Notes: generated by a model not told the origin, from the sequence alone. Shown: positions 43,920 to 54,752, counted from the stretch's first letter. The stretch is 64,000 nucleotides of DNA from Bacteroidota bacterium (GCA_016124585.1 WGNL01000035.1:62001-126000), one strand, 5' to 3'. Translations and numbers: made by a program.

Positions 43920-45002
43920 ATGCTACGGAAATTTTTGCCCATCCTATTGCTCTTCACAGGCTGCCTCGATTCGCCTTATGAGTGTCAAGTCGCCAGCGCC
44001 ACTTGCCAAAAGGAATCAGCAACGCACATTGCAGTTTCTGCCTCGGAAACAAACAATTCAAAGAAACCTTTACGTGCCGAAAGCCTCGTTTCCATGTTCC
44101 GCTCCGAAGACAACGGGCACTCGTGGACGCCTATCGGTGAAGGGCTTCCAGACAACCTGATGATTACACATTTGGGGAAACTGGGCAACCGACTGGTGCT
44201 TGCTACGGCCAATCATGGCGCTTTTCTAAGTAACCCGGGCAACGCAAGCTGGCAACAACTAAACACCACATCCTTGCCCGGCAAGCATATCACGAGCCTC
44301 CAAGTATCGGAAGGGAACATATACGTGGGCGTTAACAAAAAAGGGCTTTTTGTCAGCAAGGATTCCGGTAAAACTTGGAATTCCCTCAGCTTCAATCTTG
44401 AATACGAACGGGTGAAATCCATCCTCCGAACGGGTAACGAGCTTTGGATCGGTACTGACAACGGTATTTTTGCTTTAAAAGACGGTGAAGAAAACTGGCG
44501 GCAACTGTCCACCAAATCGCAGACGAGCGGCTTGCTGAAGGTAGGTGAAAATTACGTCGCGGGCACGTTCGAAGGCATCGCTTTGTCCAGCGATGAGGGG
44601 CAAACCTGGCGTATCGTAAACCGCCAAATAAAGCCCTCCAAACTGTCAGTCTTGGATGGGAAAATCATCGCCATGGACATTGACCAAGGCGCTGAACTCT
44701 CAGCGGATTTTGGTGAAACTTGGATGCCCATCCAACAGGGAATCGTCCACGACAGCCATGTTTTTGAGGTGGTAGAAGCGGGCAATTTCATGCTGCGCTC
44801 ACAGCCCGATGGCATTTATTTGTCCAATGATGCGGGTAAAAACTGGAAGGACATTTACCATTTTTCCTATAACGAGCCGTTTGGCGTGATGCTCTCCATC
44901 GGGGAGCAATGGAACGAAGTTTACTCTAGGCCAGAGGCGCCGTTCGTGGAGCTTGTTGTTATTGACGGCGTGATTTATGGGGCGACGGTGCGGGGGTGCT
45001 AA
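43920..45002 (+). CDS. BNR/sialidase-like repeat lipoprotein
   Basis: A 360-residue protein from the ATG at 43920 with lipobox LLFTGC. It has repeated Asp-box-like motifs SEDNGHSWTPIG, SKDSGKTWNSLS, SSDEGQTWRIV, SADFGETWMPI and SNDAGKNWKDI, which build a beta-propeller. No catalytic residues of sialidases are evident, so it is called a YCF48/BNR-type repeat protein. The gene is divergent from the winged-helix regulator (139-bp gap), which may control it. Confidence 0.85.
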   Translation: MLRKFLPILLLFTGCLDSPYECQVASATCQKESATHIAVSASETNNSKKPLRAESLVSMFRSEDNGHSWTPIGEGLPDNLMITHLGKLGNRLVLATANHGAFLSNPGNASWQQLNTTSLPGKHITSLQVSEGNIYVGVNKKGLFVSKDSGKTWNSLSFNLEYERVKSILRTGNELWIGTDNGIFALKDGEENWRQLSTKSQTSGLLKVGENYVAGTFEGIALSSDEGQTWRIVNRQIKPSKLSVLDGKIIAMDIDQGAELSADFGETWMPIQQGIVHDSHVFEVVEAGNFMLRSQPDGIYLSNDAGKNWKDIYHFSYNEPFGVMLSIGEQWNEVYSRPEAPFVELVVIDGVIYGATVRGC

Positions 45003-45008
45003 ACAAAG

Positions 45009-45039
45009 TGAGGGGCATGTGTTAACGACATGCCCCTCA
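45009..45039. terminator. Hairpin between convergent genes
   Basis: A perfect 12-bp stem TGAGGGGCATGT (45009-45020) with 45028-45039, and a 7-base loop. It lacks a clean T-run but is centred between the convergent genes ending at 45002 and 45056. Confidence 0.65.
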
Positions 45040-45055
45040 TCAATTTCATACCTCA

Positions 45056-48000
45056 CTACCACCTCGCCACCACAAACCTAATCGGCATGTATCGCCAATT
45101 TTGTCCGGGCATGTTCAGCAGATAAGTGCCACCTGCAAGGCTGGATACATCCAAGCTGAGCCTGTTGTGCCCCTTCAGCAATTCCACGTTTTGGGTAAAA
45201 ACCAATTTGCCAAAAACATCATAGCATTCCAGGTCAAAATGGCCTTCCATGCGGCTGAAAATCGTCACGTTTATTTCACCAAAATACACTGGATTCGGGT
45301 CAATGGTCCGCAGTTGGACAGGACGTCCCGTCAGGGTGGCCGATTTTATCGCCGTGCTGCCATTTCCTGAAAAGGCGTTCAACGTGAGGCTGGCCTCATC
45401 GTCTTCGTTGGCTGCGCAGCAAGTCCCGTTGCCGGGGGTGCTGTCCGTGTCCGACTCATCGGCAGCACTGACCTGAGCGTAAGGCTTGAGCGTGTTCTCC
45501 GTGAGCATGAAATAGTTGACCGTCAGTTGCTGCGACTCGCCCGGCAACAGCTCGCTGATGTACCATTTCTCGTTGCCATAGCCATTGAAAACACCCTTCG
45601 TCGCCGACCAATCGTTGCCACCTTCATAAACCAAATTGTTCGGTTTTTTGAACTCCACCTCTACTTGGTGGGCGGGCTTCGAGCCTACGTTTTTCACCTC
45701 CAACACAATGGAGGTCGTGCTGTAAATAGCAGGTGCTGGCTGGTTGGTGGACATCGAAAGTTCGAGGTCGATGACGCCACTTCCACCGCCACCTGTGCCA
45801 ACGACGAAAGGTGCGGCCAGCATGTTGTTGCCTTCGTTGCCTTCGGCAATGGCGTTGTCAGCGTCCACTTTCAGCAGGAGGAAATAGCTGCCGTTGGGCA
45901 GGCTGCTGGGGATGGTCGAGGCGCCCGGCACATTGCTGGTGCTGAAGCCTGCGGCGTAGTTGCCCGTCTGCACGACTCCATCCTGAATATCGTCGTTGCT
46001 AAGCACATTATCCGTTGATATCCAAGCCTTTATATTGAAATCTCCGCTGGCCGTGGCCGTGCCTTGGTTGGCGATGTCGAACTGGTAACTCAGTACCGAA
46101 CCTGCTGCGACGGGCGAATTCTGCACGCCCAAATTGGCCAAAACGAGGTCAGGTTTTGGGGTGGAGCCGCTGCCGCCAACAGTGCTGGCTTCGTCGTCCT
46201 CGTTCACAGCGGGAGGCGTGCCATTGCCGGGGGTGCTGTCCGCATCGGGTTGGTCGGCAAAAGTCACTTGGGCATAAGCCGCTGGGGCTGGATTTGCGAG
46301 CAAAAAATAGCTCACGGTGAGGGTGGCAGATGCACCGGGTGACAAACTTCCCACCGTCCAGATTTCATTGCCGAAGGGGTTGAAACTACCTTGCGAAGCA
46401 GTAAATTCATTGCCCCCCGTGTAAACCGTGCCGAGCGGCTTCGCAAATTTCACCTGAACACCCGTGGCCGCCACGGCGCCACTGTTGGTGAGGGTGGCCG
46501 TCACGGTGTAATTGCCGTATTGGGCAGGGCTGGCATTTGGCTGCGCCAAACTCAGTTCGAGGTCAATGCCCGGGTTGCCGCCGCCCGAACAAGTACCTGG
46601 ATTGTCAATCAGCAAATCAATGGAACAGCCGTTTGCATCGTCCGTCAGCGTGAGGTCGAGGTAGGTACTAATTGCGGCAGCGTACAACCCAGTCGTGAAA
46701 GGCTGCCCGTAGGGTAGGTTGGCTTCCTGAATGAAACCAGAAATGGAAAAGCTGCTGCCCAGCCCCGTGCCCGTTGGGTTGATGACGGCATACCATTCAT
46801 CGTCGAAGGGATCGGCAGTGCCATTGTCGAGGCAGTAGGTGGTGACGCCGGGGTCGCTGATTTGGCAGTTGCCGCCGCCGCTATTGTTTTCTTCGCAAAG
46901 TTCTGCCGCAGCCACCTGCACACAGCCGTTGGTTTCTTTCCAAATCAGCAATTGCACATAGGCTGCTCCCACGGGCGCTGTCGCTGTCATAAATCGGGTC
47001 TCAAAACTGGTGGCAATGCCCTGCGTGTTCGATGAATTTACCCCAACCGCCATCGGCGTATAGCTGGCATTCAGGAACCGCAATTGGGAGTAGGCGTCGT
47101 TTGGATTGCCCGTCGTTTGAGCCGTCACGCTGGCATTGTACACCGTACCTGCCGTGGTCGGAAAAACCTGCGTCAGGCTGCCCGGTGCGCCGCAAATACT
47201 GGCGATGCCGTTGCTCGTGGCTACCACGTCGCCTGTGCTGTTCCAGTTGTCCAGTGCAAGGTCGAAGCTGGGGTTCATCAACAGGTTGGTGCAGCTAGGC
47301 GAAGGCGGGGCGATGTCGCCGTTGCCATTGGTTTTCACCAAAAACAGCTCGCCGCCGAGTTTGCCAGCCAAGAGAAAACCGCCGTCGCTGGTCTGGATGG
47401 AGGCCGAGAGGTCAGGCAACAGGCCGTCGTAGAATTTCACCCAAGCTGTGGCACCAGCGGCATCCAGCAGGACGAGGTACATGCCCTCCTGCGTTCCAAC
47501 AAAATCCTTGGCTTTGCCAGCCAGCAGGTGGCCGCCGTTGGAGGTCTCGGTCGAAGTGGCCAAGGTAATCGGCGAGGTGAAGAAGCCCAGGCTGCTCTGC
47601 AAGATGTTCGATGGAAGCCCGCTGAAAACGGAACTTCCGTCGGCAGCTATTTTTAGGAAATATGGTTGGAATGTGTTTGGGCCACCTGAGTACTGGAAGC
47701 TTCGGATAAAAAAACCGCCATCTGCGGCCTCCGTTACGCTGCTCACCGGGCTTTCCAGGTCGCTGACAAACACGTTGCTGAATTGCTGCACGCCGTTGCC
47801 ATCTATCCGCCAGAGCTTGGTGCCTGTAAACGGGGTAGATTTGAAAAGCGCCAACACGCCGCCGTCGGAAACGGCTAGTGGCAGGCTGAGTTGAGGCGTC
47901 TCACTGAGCGCCGGGGAGAGGTACGACCACAGCTCTTGCCCCGTCGTGCCGTGTATTTTTTTCACAAAAAAATGGAACGTGGGCGGCGCATTGCCAGGAA

Positions 48001-48496
48001 AAATACCGTAGGTACCGCCCACCATAACCGCCTGTCCATCAGCGCTTTGCACCACGGCACTCACTTGCACCTGCGATGCCGTAGGCAGGTCGTAGGTCTG
48101 GTCGAAGTAGATTTGGTCAATGTTACCGCAGTCGCCCGGCACGAATTCGATGCGGCGCAGGTGCAGGTCGCCCGTGGCGTTGATTTCGTAGTTGTAGAAA
48201 CCCAATTGGGAAATCCGGAAATTGCCGCCGGGGAAGTTGATGGGGCAATCGGCAGTCCCCGTGACGAATGCCAACTGGCTGCCGTCCGCCATTTTTCCAG
48301 AAAGGAAGGCATTGGCTGTGTTGTTTTTCAGGTTCAGGTTGAACAAGGTACCCGATTCGCTCAGGGAAATAATGCCGTAGCCATTTGCATCGGGGTAGGT
48401 TTGTTGCCAGCCCTGCGCACTGACCAATGCTGGGAGGCATAGCAGCCATGCGCCAAATAGCATGGCTCGAAAACTTGAGGGAAGATGTTGGTTCAT
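45056..48496 (-). CDS. Large T9SS-secreted surface protein
   Basis: A 1146-residue protein with a signal peptide (LCLPALVSA-Q). Residues 30-400 read like repeat blades reporting on data (DGGFFIRS, DGGFLLAGKLGGELFLVKTNGNG). Then follow adhesion-type modules: two near-identical DUF11-like domains (IDLELSLAQPNASP, IDLELSMSTNQPAP) bracketing a CARDB domain (PDLVLANLGVQNSPVAAGS). A T9SS type A sorting domain closes the protein (RTIDPNPVYFGEINVTIFSR to FVVARW). It is likely displayed on the cell surface; ligand unknown. Confidence 0.87.
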   Translation of the reverse strand: MNQHLPSSFRAMLFGAWLLCLPALVSAQGWQQTYPDANGYGIISLSESGTLFNLNLKNNTANAFLSGKMADGSQLAFVTGTADCPINFPGGNFRISQLGFYNYEINATGDLHLRRIEFVPGDCGNIDQIYFDQTYDLPTASQVQVSAVVQSADGQAVMVGGTYGIFPGNAPPTFHFFVKKIHGTTGQELWSYLSPALSETPQLSLPLAVSDGGVLALFKSTPFTGTKLWRIDGNGVQQFSNVFVSDLESPVSSVTEAADGGFFIRSFQYSGGPNTFQPYFLKIAADGSSVFSGLPSNILQSSLGFFTSPITLATSTETSNGGHLLAGKAKDFVGTQEGMYLVLLDAAGATAWVKFYDGLLPDLSASIQTSDGGFLLAGKLGGELFLVKTNGNGDIAPPSPSCTNLLMNPSFDLALDNWNSTGDVVATSNGIASICGAPGSLTQVFPTTAGTVYNASVTAQTTGNPNDAYSQLRFLNASYTPMAVGVNSSNTQGIATSFETRFMTATAPVGAAYVQLLIWKETNGCVQVAAAELCEENNSGGGNCQISDPGVTTYCLDNGTADPFDDEWYAVINPTGTGLGSSFSISGFIQEANLPYGQPFTTGLYAAAISTYLDLTLTDDANGCSIDLLIDNPGTCSGGGNPGIDLELSLAQPNASPAQYGNYTVTATLTNSGAVAATGVQVKFAKPLGTVYTGGNEFTASQGSFNPFGNEIWTVGSLSPGASATLTVSYFLLANPAPAAYAQVTFADQPDADSTPGNGTPPAVNEDDEASTVGGSGSTPKPDLVLANLGVQNSPVAAGSVLSYQFDIANQGTATASGDFNIKAWISTDNVLSNDDIQDGVVQTGNYAAGFSTSNVPGASTIPSSLPNGSYFLLLKVDADNAIAEGNEGNNMLAAPFVVGTGGGGSGVIDLELSMSTNQPAPAIYSTTSIVLEVKNVGSKPAHQVEVEFKKPNNLVYEGGNDWSATKGVFNGYGNEKWYISELLPGESQQLTVNYFMLTENTLKPYAQVSAADESDTDSTPGNGTCCAANEDDEASLTLNAFSGNGSTAIKSATLTGRPVQLRTIDPNPVYFGEINVTIFSRMEGHFDLECYDVFGKLVFTQNVELLKGHNRLSLDVSSLAGGTYLLNMPGQNWRYMPIRFVVARW

Positions 48497-48867
48497 AATT
48501 GTATTGATTTTTGTTAAAAATTGATTTCAAATGCTAACAGAAAGACTGGACTGGCGCTTTGGGCAAGGTGATTCCAAGGCAAGCTGGTGGCTTGCGGTGC
48601 TTGGGCACGGCCTTTCTAACAAACTTATTTGTGAGCAGAGACCGAAGGCTGGTTAGCCTTCTTTTGATTTGGTAAAATAGTTTTCATTTGGTTTTTTGAA
48701 GAAGTAGTCACTGTCGCAACTACTTCAAAACCATTGCCCAAAGGTGACTTATTTAAAAAAATGCAAAACGGGGCCTGTCGGTGAAAGAAGGAAATTCGTT
48801 CATGAACGGCAGAAATTGCTGCATGAAAATTTTGATCGGGTGAAAAACTGGGTGTACCTGGCCCCAA
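48497..48867. other. Intergenic region with two small hairpins
   Basis: Between the histidine kinase stop codon and the start of the surface protein. It holds GAAGGCT-ggtt-AGCCTTC (48644-48661) and a longer imperfect dyad, TTGAAGAAGTAGT near 48695-48708 facing ACTACTTCAA near 48719-48728. Neither has a T-run in the direction needed for the upstream gene. No consensus promoter was recognised. Confidence 0.4.
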
Positions 48868-51333
48868 CTACCCAACTGGGAGCGTAAACCTGCATACCGT
48901 CCCCTTTCCCTCCGCCGAATCAATTGAAATGATGCCGCCGTTCCGCTCCACAAATTCCTTGCAGAGCGCCAGACCGAGACCTGTACCCCGTTCGCCAGCC
49001 GTCCCCTTGCTGCTGCCCTTGCGGTCGAGTTCGAACACGGATGCGGCTTTTTCGGGAGTCATGCCGAGGCCCGTGTCGGCCACGTTGATGTGTACTTGCG
49101 AGCCTCCTGCCCCAGCGGAAAGGCGCACAGTGCCGCCCTCCGGTGTAAACTTGAGGGCGTTGGAAACAAGGTTGCGGAGGATGAGTTGGAGGCTGTTTTC
49201 GTCGGCCATCGCCTTCAGGTCTGGGGCGATTTCGTTTTTCAAAACAATGCCTTTCGACTGGGCATCCTGCTCGAACAACTGGACAATTTCGTCGGCTTGC
49301 TGCCGTAAATCCAGCGGCTGCGGATGCAGCGAAATACCCTCCAACTGGCTCACCGACCAATGCAGCAGGTTGTCGAGCAGGGTGCTGAGGTTGCTGGCGG
49401 AGCGGTTCACTTGGGTGGTAAGGTCTTGCAGGCGGTCGAGGTTGCCCTTGCCAAGGTGGAAACTGAAGATTTTGCCGAGGCTCGTGAAGGCGCTTATTTC
49501 GCTGCGCAAATCATGCGAAATGATGGCGAAGAGGCGGTCTTTTGTGGCGTTGAGCTGGCCGAGTTGGGTGGCCTGCTCCGCAATTTTTGCCTTGGCCTGC
49601 CGCATCTGAAAATAGAGCCAAGCCAAGCCCGCCAGCAGTAGCCCCAGCACGGCGGCGGCTATCAGCAGCCTATTTTTTTGCTGTGAAATGAGGTCATTTT
49701 TTGCTTTCAGCACGGCGTTTTCTTGCTCTTTTTTCTCCGTTTCATACTGCGTCCGAACGTCTTCGATGATGGTCGTTTTGTCCGCAGCGAAGAGTTGGTG
49801 GTTTAGCCCTTGGAGTTGCTTGAGCGTCGTGACGGCCTTGGCAGGTTGATTGCTTTTTTCGTAAAGATCAGCCAGTGCGGATTGCGCTGTGATTTGCCCC
49901 TTCAACGTGCCCACTTGCTGCGCCATGCCCAGCCCCCGCTGCAAAAGTTCCTCCACCGATTGATTGGAAACACCAAGCTTTACGCTGTTTCCGGCCAGTT
50001 GGTATGCCTTGCCGATTTCCACCAAGGTGGCCGCTACCATGCGCCGCTCATCAATTTCTTCGAAGATGGCGAGTGCCTTGAAAAGCAATTGCAGCCCCTG
50101 CTCGACTTTCCCCTCCGCCACCTTAAAACCGCTCTCCGTCAGCCACACATGCGCCTGGATGCTCTGGTTGACCGAGAAATCCTTGGTTGTTTTCGCTTCA
50201 GCGATTTTCGCCAATGCTGCTGCCTTGTCGCCTTCCTGCCAATCGGCCCGGGCCAAGCCGGCGAGGTACATGGCTTCTTCCGTCTCAGAGCCATTGGCCC
50301 GGCTGGTCTCCAACCCCTTGCTGTAATACTTTCGGGAATTGCCGAAGTCGCCAATTTCTTCGTAGTTGTAGGCGACCTGACCGTAGCTGCGGGTGAGTTC
50401 ATTTGGGTCGTATTTTTCCAACAGGGGCAGGGCTTTGAAGTAGGCGGAAAGGGCTTTTTCCGGCTGCCCCATTTCACCCAAAATACCCGCCTCGCTCACG
50501 TTGGCAATGGCCACCCGGTACTCATCGTTCGAAAGCCCGGACCAAAAGGCGCAGCGCTGGTAGTAGTGGAGCGAGGAGTCCAGTTGGCCTTTTTGTGAAA
50601 AATAGTTGCCGAGGTTCAGCGTCACGTTTGCCATGATGACGGTGTCCTTTTGCGCCAGCGCAGTAGCACGAGCAAGTTCAAGGAAAATCTTGGCACTGTC
50701 GGGCATTCCCCGCCTGAAATAGGCCAACGAGATATTATCGTACAAGGCAGGCTGTTTATCAATCACATTCAGTTCCTTGGAAATTTTCAGGGCGTCGAAG
50801 TAGTGCACAGTAGCGCCAGCCAAATCTTTTTTGTAGTAGGAAATGATGGCCGCCGTGTTTTCCAGACTGACCAGCCCAAGGGCAATTCCCTTCCGGTCAG
50901 ACATGGAGCGGGTCAGTTTTTTGGCATCCGCCAAGGCGGTTTCCGCCTTTTCCAATTGTCGGGACTGCATCAATGATTTCAGCCAAAGCAGGTAGACATC
51001 CACCTGTTTCTGCTGGCTTTCCGGTTGTGCTTTCAGCAATGCCAAGCCCTTTTCAAACTCCCCAGCAGCTTCTACTGGTTTGCGTTCGGCCAAGTAAGTA
51101 TTGCCCACTCCAACATGGACGTTTGCCTGCATAACGGGGCTGCTGGCTGTCGTCATTGCCCGCTCCAGGTATTGGTGGGCAGTCGCAAAACTGTCCTGAG
51201 AGACTGCTCTCTTGGCCAGCGCCAACAGCGAGTCAGCACTAAGCCCGGCCTTAATATTTTGTGCAAAAACACCTGACAGGCAGGAGAAAAAAAGGAAGAT
51301 TGCCACGACGTGGCGAAGGGGATTTAGGTGCAT
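48868..51333 (-). CDS. TPR-repeat sensor histidine kinase
   Basis: An 821-residue protein: a signal peptide (cut near VFA-Q); periplasmic TPR repeats to about residue 540 (e.g. SFATAHQYLERAM, QLDSSLHYYQRCAFW, ATVHYFDALKIS); a coiled segment; one transmembrane helix (LLIAAAVLGLLLAGLAWLYF); and a cytoplasmic kinase core with the phosphoacceptor in FAIISHDLRSEISAF, N-box NLVSNALKFT, DTGLGM and GTGLGLALCKEF. The probable partner is the LytTR response regulator 47 bases upstream (51381-52136), in the same operon. Confidence 0.92.
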   Translation of the reverse strand: MHLNPLRHVVAIFLFFSCLSGVFAQNIKAGLSADSLLALAKRAVSQDSFATAHQYLERAMTTASSPVMQANVHVGVGNTYLAERKPVEAAGEFEKGLALLKAQPESQQKQVDVYLLWLKSLMQSRQLEKAETALADAKKLTRSMSDRKGIALGLVSLENTAAIISYYKKDLAGATVHYFDALKISKELNVIDKQPALYDNISLAYFRRGMPDSAKIFLELARATALAQKDTVIMANVTLNLGNYFSQKGQLDSSLHYYQRCAFWSGLSNDEYRVAIANVSEAGILGEMGQPEKALSAYFKALPLLEKYDPNELTRSYGQVAYNYEEIGDFGNSRKYYSKGLETSRANGSETEEAMYLAGLARADWQEGDKAAALAKIAEAKTTKDFSVNQSIQAHVWLTESGFKVAEGKVEQGLQLLFKALAIFEEIDERRMVAATLVEIGKAYQLAGNSVKLGVSNQSVEELLQRGLGMAQQVGTLKGQITAQSALADLYEKSNQPAKAVTTLKQLQGLNHQLFAADKTTIIEDVRTQYETEKKEQENAVLKAKNDLISQQKNRLLIAAAVLGLLLAGLAWLYFQMRQAKAKIAEQATQLGQLNATKDRLFAIISHDLRSEISAFTSLGKIFSFHLGKGNLDRLQDLTTQVNRSASNLSTLLDNLLHWSVSQLEGISLHPQPLDLRQQADEIVQLFEQDAQSKGIVLKNEIAPDLKAMADENSLQLILRNLVSNALKFTPEGGTVRLSAGAGGSQVHINVADTGLGMTPEKAASVFELDRKGSSKGTAGERGTGLGLALCKEFVERNGGIISIDSAEGKGTVCRFTLPVG

Positions 51334-51380
51334 TGATTTGGTTTGTCGTTAAAAAAAATATGGCGAGGGGTCGTAAAAAA

Positions 51381-52136
51381 TCAAATCGTGTTCAACATCC
51401 GTAGGATTTGCTCGCTGAAACTTTTGCCCAAGGGTACGGTGCGCTGCTTGAGTTGCAGCATGCCCTCGGCGTCATCAATGCTGGAAATGGCCGCCGCCCG
51501 CACGATGTAGGAACGGTGTACCTGGATGAAGGCGTTGGGCGGGAGTTTTCCAGCAATTTCCCGAAGGGAAGTGCGTACCAAAAAGCTTTCGTCGCTGGTG
51601 TGAATGGAGCAGTAGCGGTCTTTGGCGACCTCAATGATGGTTATTTCCGAGAAGGGGATTTTTACCAGTTTGCTACCCTGTTTCGTGAACAAGCTATCTC
51701 GGAAAAAAACGTCCTGATTCCAGACGGGCAATACGTTTTCTGCCTCGCCACGCTCTTTTTCCTTCGCAAAGCGATAGACCGCAAGCTCAATGGCGGGCTG
51801 AAGGTTTTGTGGCTCAATCGGTTTCACCAGATAGGAATATGGCTCGGTTGCCGTTGCCCTTGAGATGGTGGCCGGATCGCTCAGTCCCGTGGTGAAAATA
51901 ATGGGCGTTGGCCGCAGCCGGTTGATTTTTTTGGCCAGTTCAACGCCATCCTCATCCCCCACCAATTCGATGTCAATCAAAATGACGTCGGGCTGCACAG
52001 CCACCAGCAAATGCAGGGCTTCCTTGGCAGAATCGGCCATACCGACCATGTCGTAGCCCATGCTCTCAAGGGAAATCAAGATATTTTCTTGGTGGATGGG
52101 ATTGTCTTCAACAGCGAGGATTCGGATTTTTTGCAT
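51381..52136 (-). CDS. LytTR family response regulator
   Basis: A 251-residue two-domain protein from the ATG at 52136 ([12 protein letters not shown]). The receiver domain has VEDN, the phosphorylation site in VILIDIEL and the conserved Lys in SYLVKPIEP. The C-terminal LytTR DNA-binding domain begins near residue 150 ([35 protein letters not shown]). First gene of the operon with the TPR histidine kinase. The longer reading frame upstream is unlikely because it overlaps the fucosidase leader. Confidence 0.92.
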   Translation of the reverse strand: MQKIRILAVEDNPIHQENILISLESMGYDMVGMADSAKEALHLLVAVQPDVILIDIELVGDEDGVELAKKINRLRPTPIIFTTGLSDPATISRATATEPYSYLVKPIEPQNLQPAIELAVYRFAKEKERGEAENVLPVWNQDVFFRDSLFTKQGSKLVKIPFSEITIIEVAKDRYCSIHTSDESFLVRTSLREIAGKLPPNAFIQVHRSYIVRAAAISSIDDAEGMLQLKQRTVPLGKSFSEQILRMLNTI

Positions 52137-52272
52137 CCGGCAAAATACGGGTTTGGTTGAGTTTTGGAGGGATTTTGTGCATTTTGAGGTAGAATTTTGT
52201 ACCGCGTTCTGGAGCAACCGATTTCCTTCAAATTGGAAATTCATTCCCTACCTTCACCCCAAAATCTCGTAT

Positions 52273-54672
52273 ATGAAGCTCACCACTTTCCTGCTGTTCT
52301 GCTGTGCAACCTTTATTCACGCCCAATCCACCCACATCCTCTGGTATGACCGCCCTGCTGAGTTTTTTGAAGAAACGCTCGTACTCGGGAATGGCAAGGT
52401 TGGCGCCTCTGTCTTCGGTGGCGTGGCCGTCGATTCCATGTTTCTCAATGACGCGACACTTTGGTCGGGCGGGCCAGTTGATAGAAACATGAACCCTGAA
52501 GCCCACACCTGGCTGCCCGCTGTCCGGGAGGCACTGGCCAATGAGGACTACGCCGCTGCCGACTCACTAAACAAGCACCTTCAAGGCGCTTTCTCACAAA
52601 GCTTTGCCCCACTGGGCACGATGTACCTGAGTTTTCAGCATGAAAAAGGAGAGGTAAAAAATTATTACCGGGAACTCGACATCGAGCAGGCAGTCAGCAC
52701 AGTTCGATACGAAGTAAATGGGGTGAAATTCCAGCGGGAGTACTTCATCTCGGCGCCCGATTCGGTGATGGTCATTCGGCTCACGAGTGGCAAAAAGGGC
52801 GCATTGAATTTTGACCTAAACTTCAAAAGTTTGCTCAAATACAACGTTTCTTCCGGCAATGAAAAGCTTTTAGCAAGCGGCTATGTCCCAACCAAAGCTG
52901 AGCCGAGCTACCGAGGCAATATGCCCGACGCCGTTGTTTTCGATGAAAAAAAAGGAACGCGGTTCGCTGCACAATTTGCCTTGAAACATGGCGATGGTAA
53001 AGTTTCCACTACCGAAAGTGCCTTAAGCTTGAAAGGTGGTACGGAAGCCCTGATTTTCGTTTCCATCGCTACCAGTTTCAACGGCTTCGACAAAGATCCG
53101 GCAACTGAAGGAAAAGACCACATGGTCATTGCGAAGCGAAACTTGAAAAACGCCAGCGGCAAATCATATACGGATTTGCGAAAAGCCCACCTCAAGGATT
53201 ACAATACCTTCTTCAAACGGGTCTCCCTCGACCTTGGCCCCACCGATGCTCTCAATGTGCCGACTGACGAACGACTCAAGCGCTATGCCGAGGGTTTTGA
53301 GGACAAAAACCTCGAGATACTGTATTTCCAGTACGGACGCTACCTGCTCATCAGCAGCAGCCGAACACCGGGTGTACCCGCCAATTTGCAGGGCATCTGG
53401 GACCCCTACATCCGTCCACCGTGGAGCAGCAATTACACCATCAACATCAACGCAGAGGAGAACTACTGGCTCGCCGAAACCTGCAACCTGAGCGAGTTGC
53501 ACCAGTCATTGTTGACTTTCATCAAAAACGTGGCAACGACCGGAGCTGTCACTGCCCACAATTTTTATGGTGTGGATAAGGGCTGGGCGGCCTGCCACAA
53601 TTCCGACATCTGGGCGATGAGCAACCCCGTCGGCGACTTCGGCAAGGGTAACCCAGTCTGGGCAAACTGGAACATGGGCGGCACATGGCTGAGCACGCAT
53701 CTTTGGGAACATTTCACCTTCACACAGGACACAGCTTGGCTCCGCAAAGAGGGCTACCCGCTGATGAAGGGTGCTGCCGAATTTTGCCTCGCTTGGCTGG
53801 TAGTTGACAAGACACACCAGTACCTCCTGACTTCACCCAGCACCTCACCGGAGAACAAATACGTGACACCTGAAGGTTACCACGGCGCCACTTTTTACGG
53901 CGGTACGGCTGACTTGGCGATGATTCGAGAGTGCTTTGCGCAGAACATTGCGGCTTCAAAAAAACTGAACGTGGATGCCGATTTTCGGCGGCAATTGGAA
54001 GCTGCGCTGAGGCAATTGTACCCCTATCAAATCAGTAGGACAGGTGGCTTGCAGGAGTGGTTTTACGATTGGCAGGACGAGGACCCGAAGCACCGCCACC
54101 AGTCACACCTGTTCGGGCTGCACCCCGGCCACAGCATCACGCCGGAGGAGTCGCCCACGCTAGCGAACGCTTGCCGCAGAACACTGGAAATCAAAGGCGA
54201 TGAAACCACGGGCTGGTCGAAAGGATGGCGCATTAATCTCTGGGCTCGCCTTCACGACGGCAACCGGGCCTACAAAATGTACCGGGAACTGCTCCGATTC
54301 GTCCCGCCTGATGGTTTTGAAGGTGGCTTCAAGCAGGGCGGTGGCACTTACCCGAACCTCTTCGATGCCCATCCACCGTTCCAGATTGACGGCAATTTCG
54401 GCGGGGCAGCTGCCGTGGCCGAGATGCTGGTACAGTCCGACGACCGCCGGACCTACCTGCTGCCCGCCCTGCCCGACGCCTGGAAAAATGGCTCGGTGAA
54501 GGGCCTCTGCGCACGTGGCGGTTTCGTCATTGACATGGATTGGAAGGATGGTCGGGTAGTGCGGGTAAATGTGTTTTCGAGGGTTGGCGGGTCGGTGAAA
54601 CTGGTGGACGGCTACGGCAATAGCTGGGATGTGGAGGTGAAGAAGGGAGAGAGTTTGGAGGTGGCTTGGTGA
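52273..54672 (+). CDS. Glycoside hydrolase family 95, alpha-L-fucosidase-like, secreted
   Basis: A 799-residue enzyme from the ATG at 52273 ([18 protein letters not shown]), with a signal peptide. Upstream in-frame codons overlap the response regulator gene and are rejected. GH95 landmarks: [63 protein letters not shown] and [11 protein letters not shown] in the catalytic toroid. Family members release alpha-L-fucose (mostly 1,2-linked) or L-galactose by inversion. It is probably periplasmic or outer-membrane associated. The length is normal for GH95. Confidence 0.93.
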   Translation: MKLTTFLLFCCATFIHAQSTHILWYDRPAEFFEETLVLGNGKVGASVFGGVAVDSMFLNDATLWSGGPVDRNMNPEAHTWLPAVREALANEDYAAADSLNKHLQGAFSQSFAPLGTMYLSFQHEKGEVKNYYRELDIEQAVSTVRYEVNGVKFQREYFISAPDSVMVIRLTSGKKGALNFDLNFKSLLKYNVSSGNEKLLASGYVPTKAEPSYRGNMPDAVVFDEKKGTRFAAQFALKHGDGKVSTTESALSLKGGTEALIFVSIATSFNGFDKDPATEGKDHMVIAKRNLKNASGKSYTDLRKAHLKDYNTFFKRVSLDLGPTDALNVPTDERLKRYAEGFEDKNLEILYFQYGRYLLISSSRTPGVPANLQGIWDPYIRPPWSSNYTININAEENYWLAETCNLSELHQSLLTFIKNVATTGAVTAHNFYGVDKGWAACHNSDIWAMSNPVGDFGKGNPVWANWNMGGTWLSTHLWEHFTFTQDTAWLRKEGYPLMKGAAEFCLAWLVVDKTHQYLLTSPSTSPENKYVTPEGYHGATFYGGTADLAMIRECFAQNIAASKKLNVDADFRRQLEAALRQLYPYQISRTGGLQEWFYDWQDEDPKHRHQSHLFGLHPGHSITPEESPTLANACRRTLEIKGDETTGWSKGWRINLWARLHDGNRAYKMYRELLRFVPPDGFEGGFKQGGGTYPNLFDAHPPFQIDGNFGGAAAVAEMLVQSDDRRTYLLPALPDAWKNGSVKGLCARGGFVIDMDWKDGRVVRVNVFSRVGGSVKLVDGYGNSWDVEVKKGESLEVAW

Positions 54673-54745
54673 GAATTGCGACATATTGCGACAAAATTTT
54701 GACAAATTGCGTAGAATTGCGACATATTGCGACAAAATTTTGACA
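54672..54745. repeat. 41-bp direct repeat with internal 10-bp periodicity before fic
   Basis: Two copies start at 54672 and 54713; 33 bases are identical. Within each, 10-base words recur (ATTGCGACAT, ATTGCGACAA, AATTTTGACA, AATTGCGTAG), about one helical turn apart. The array begins at the fucosidase stop codon and ends 7 bases before the fic start codon. Such phased sites are typical of operators bound by one protein face; the C-terminal winged helix of the Fic protein is a candidate binder. Confidence 0.8.
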
Positions 54746-54752
54746 CGATTTT

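Noticed and set aside
45101-48442. Several long plus-strand open frames over the giant surface protein
   Set aside because: They are antisense to a continuous 1146-residue frame with a signal peptide, CARDB modules and T9SS tail.
48690-48732. Imperfect dyad as terminator of the histidine kinase gene
   Set aside because: No T-run follows on the minus strand and the stem has mismatches.
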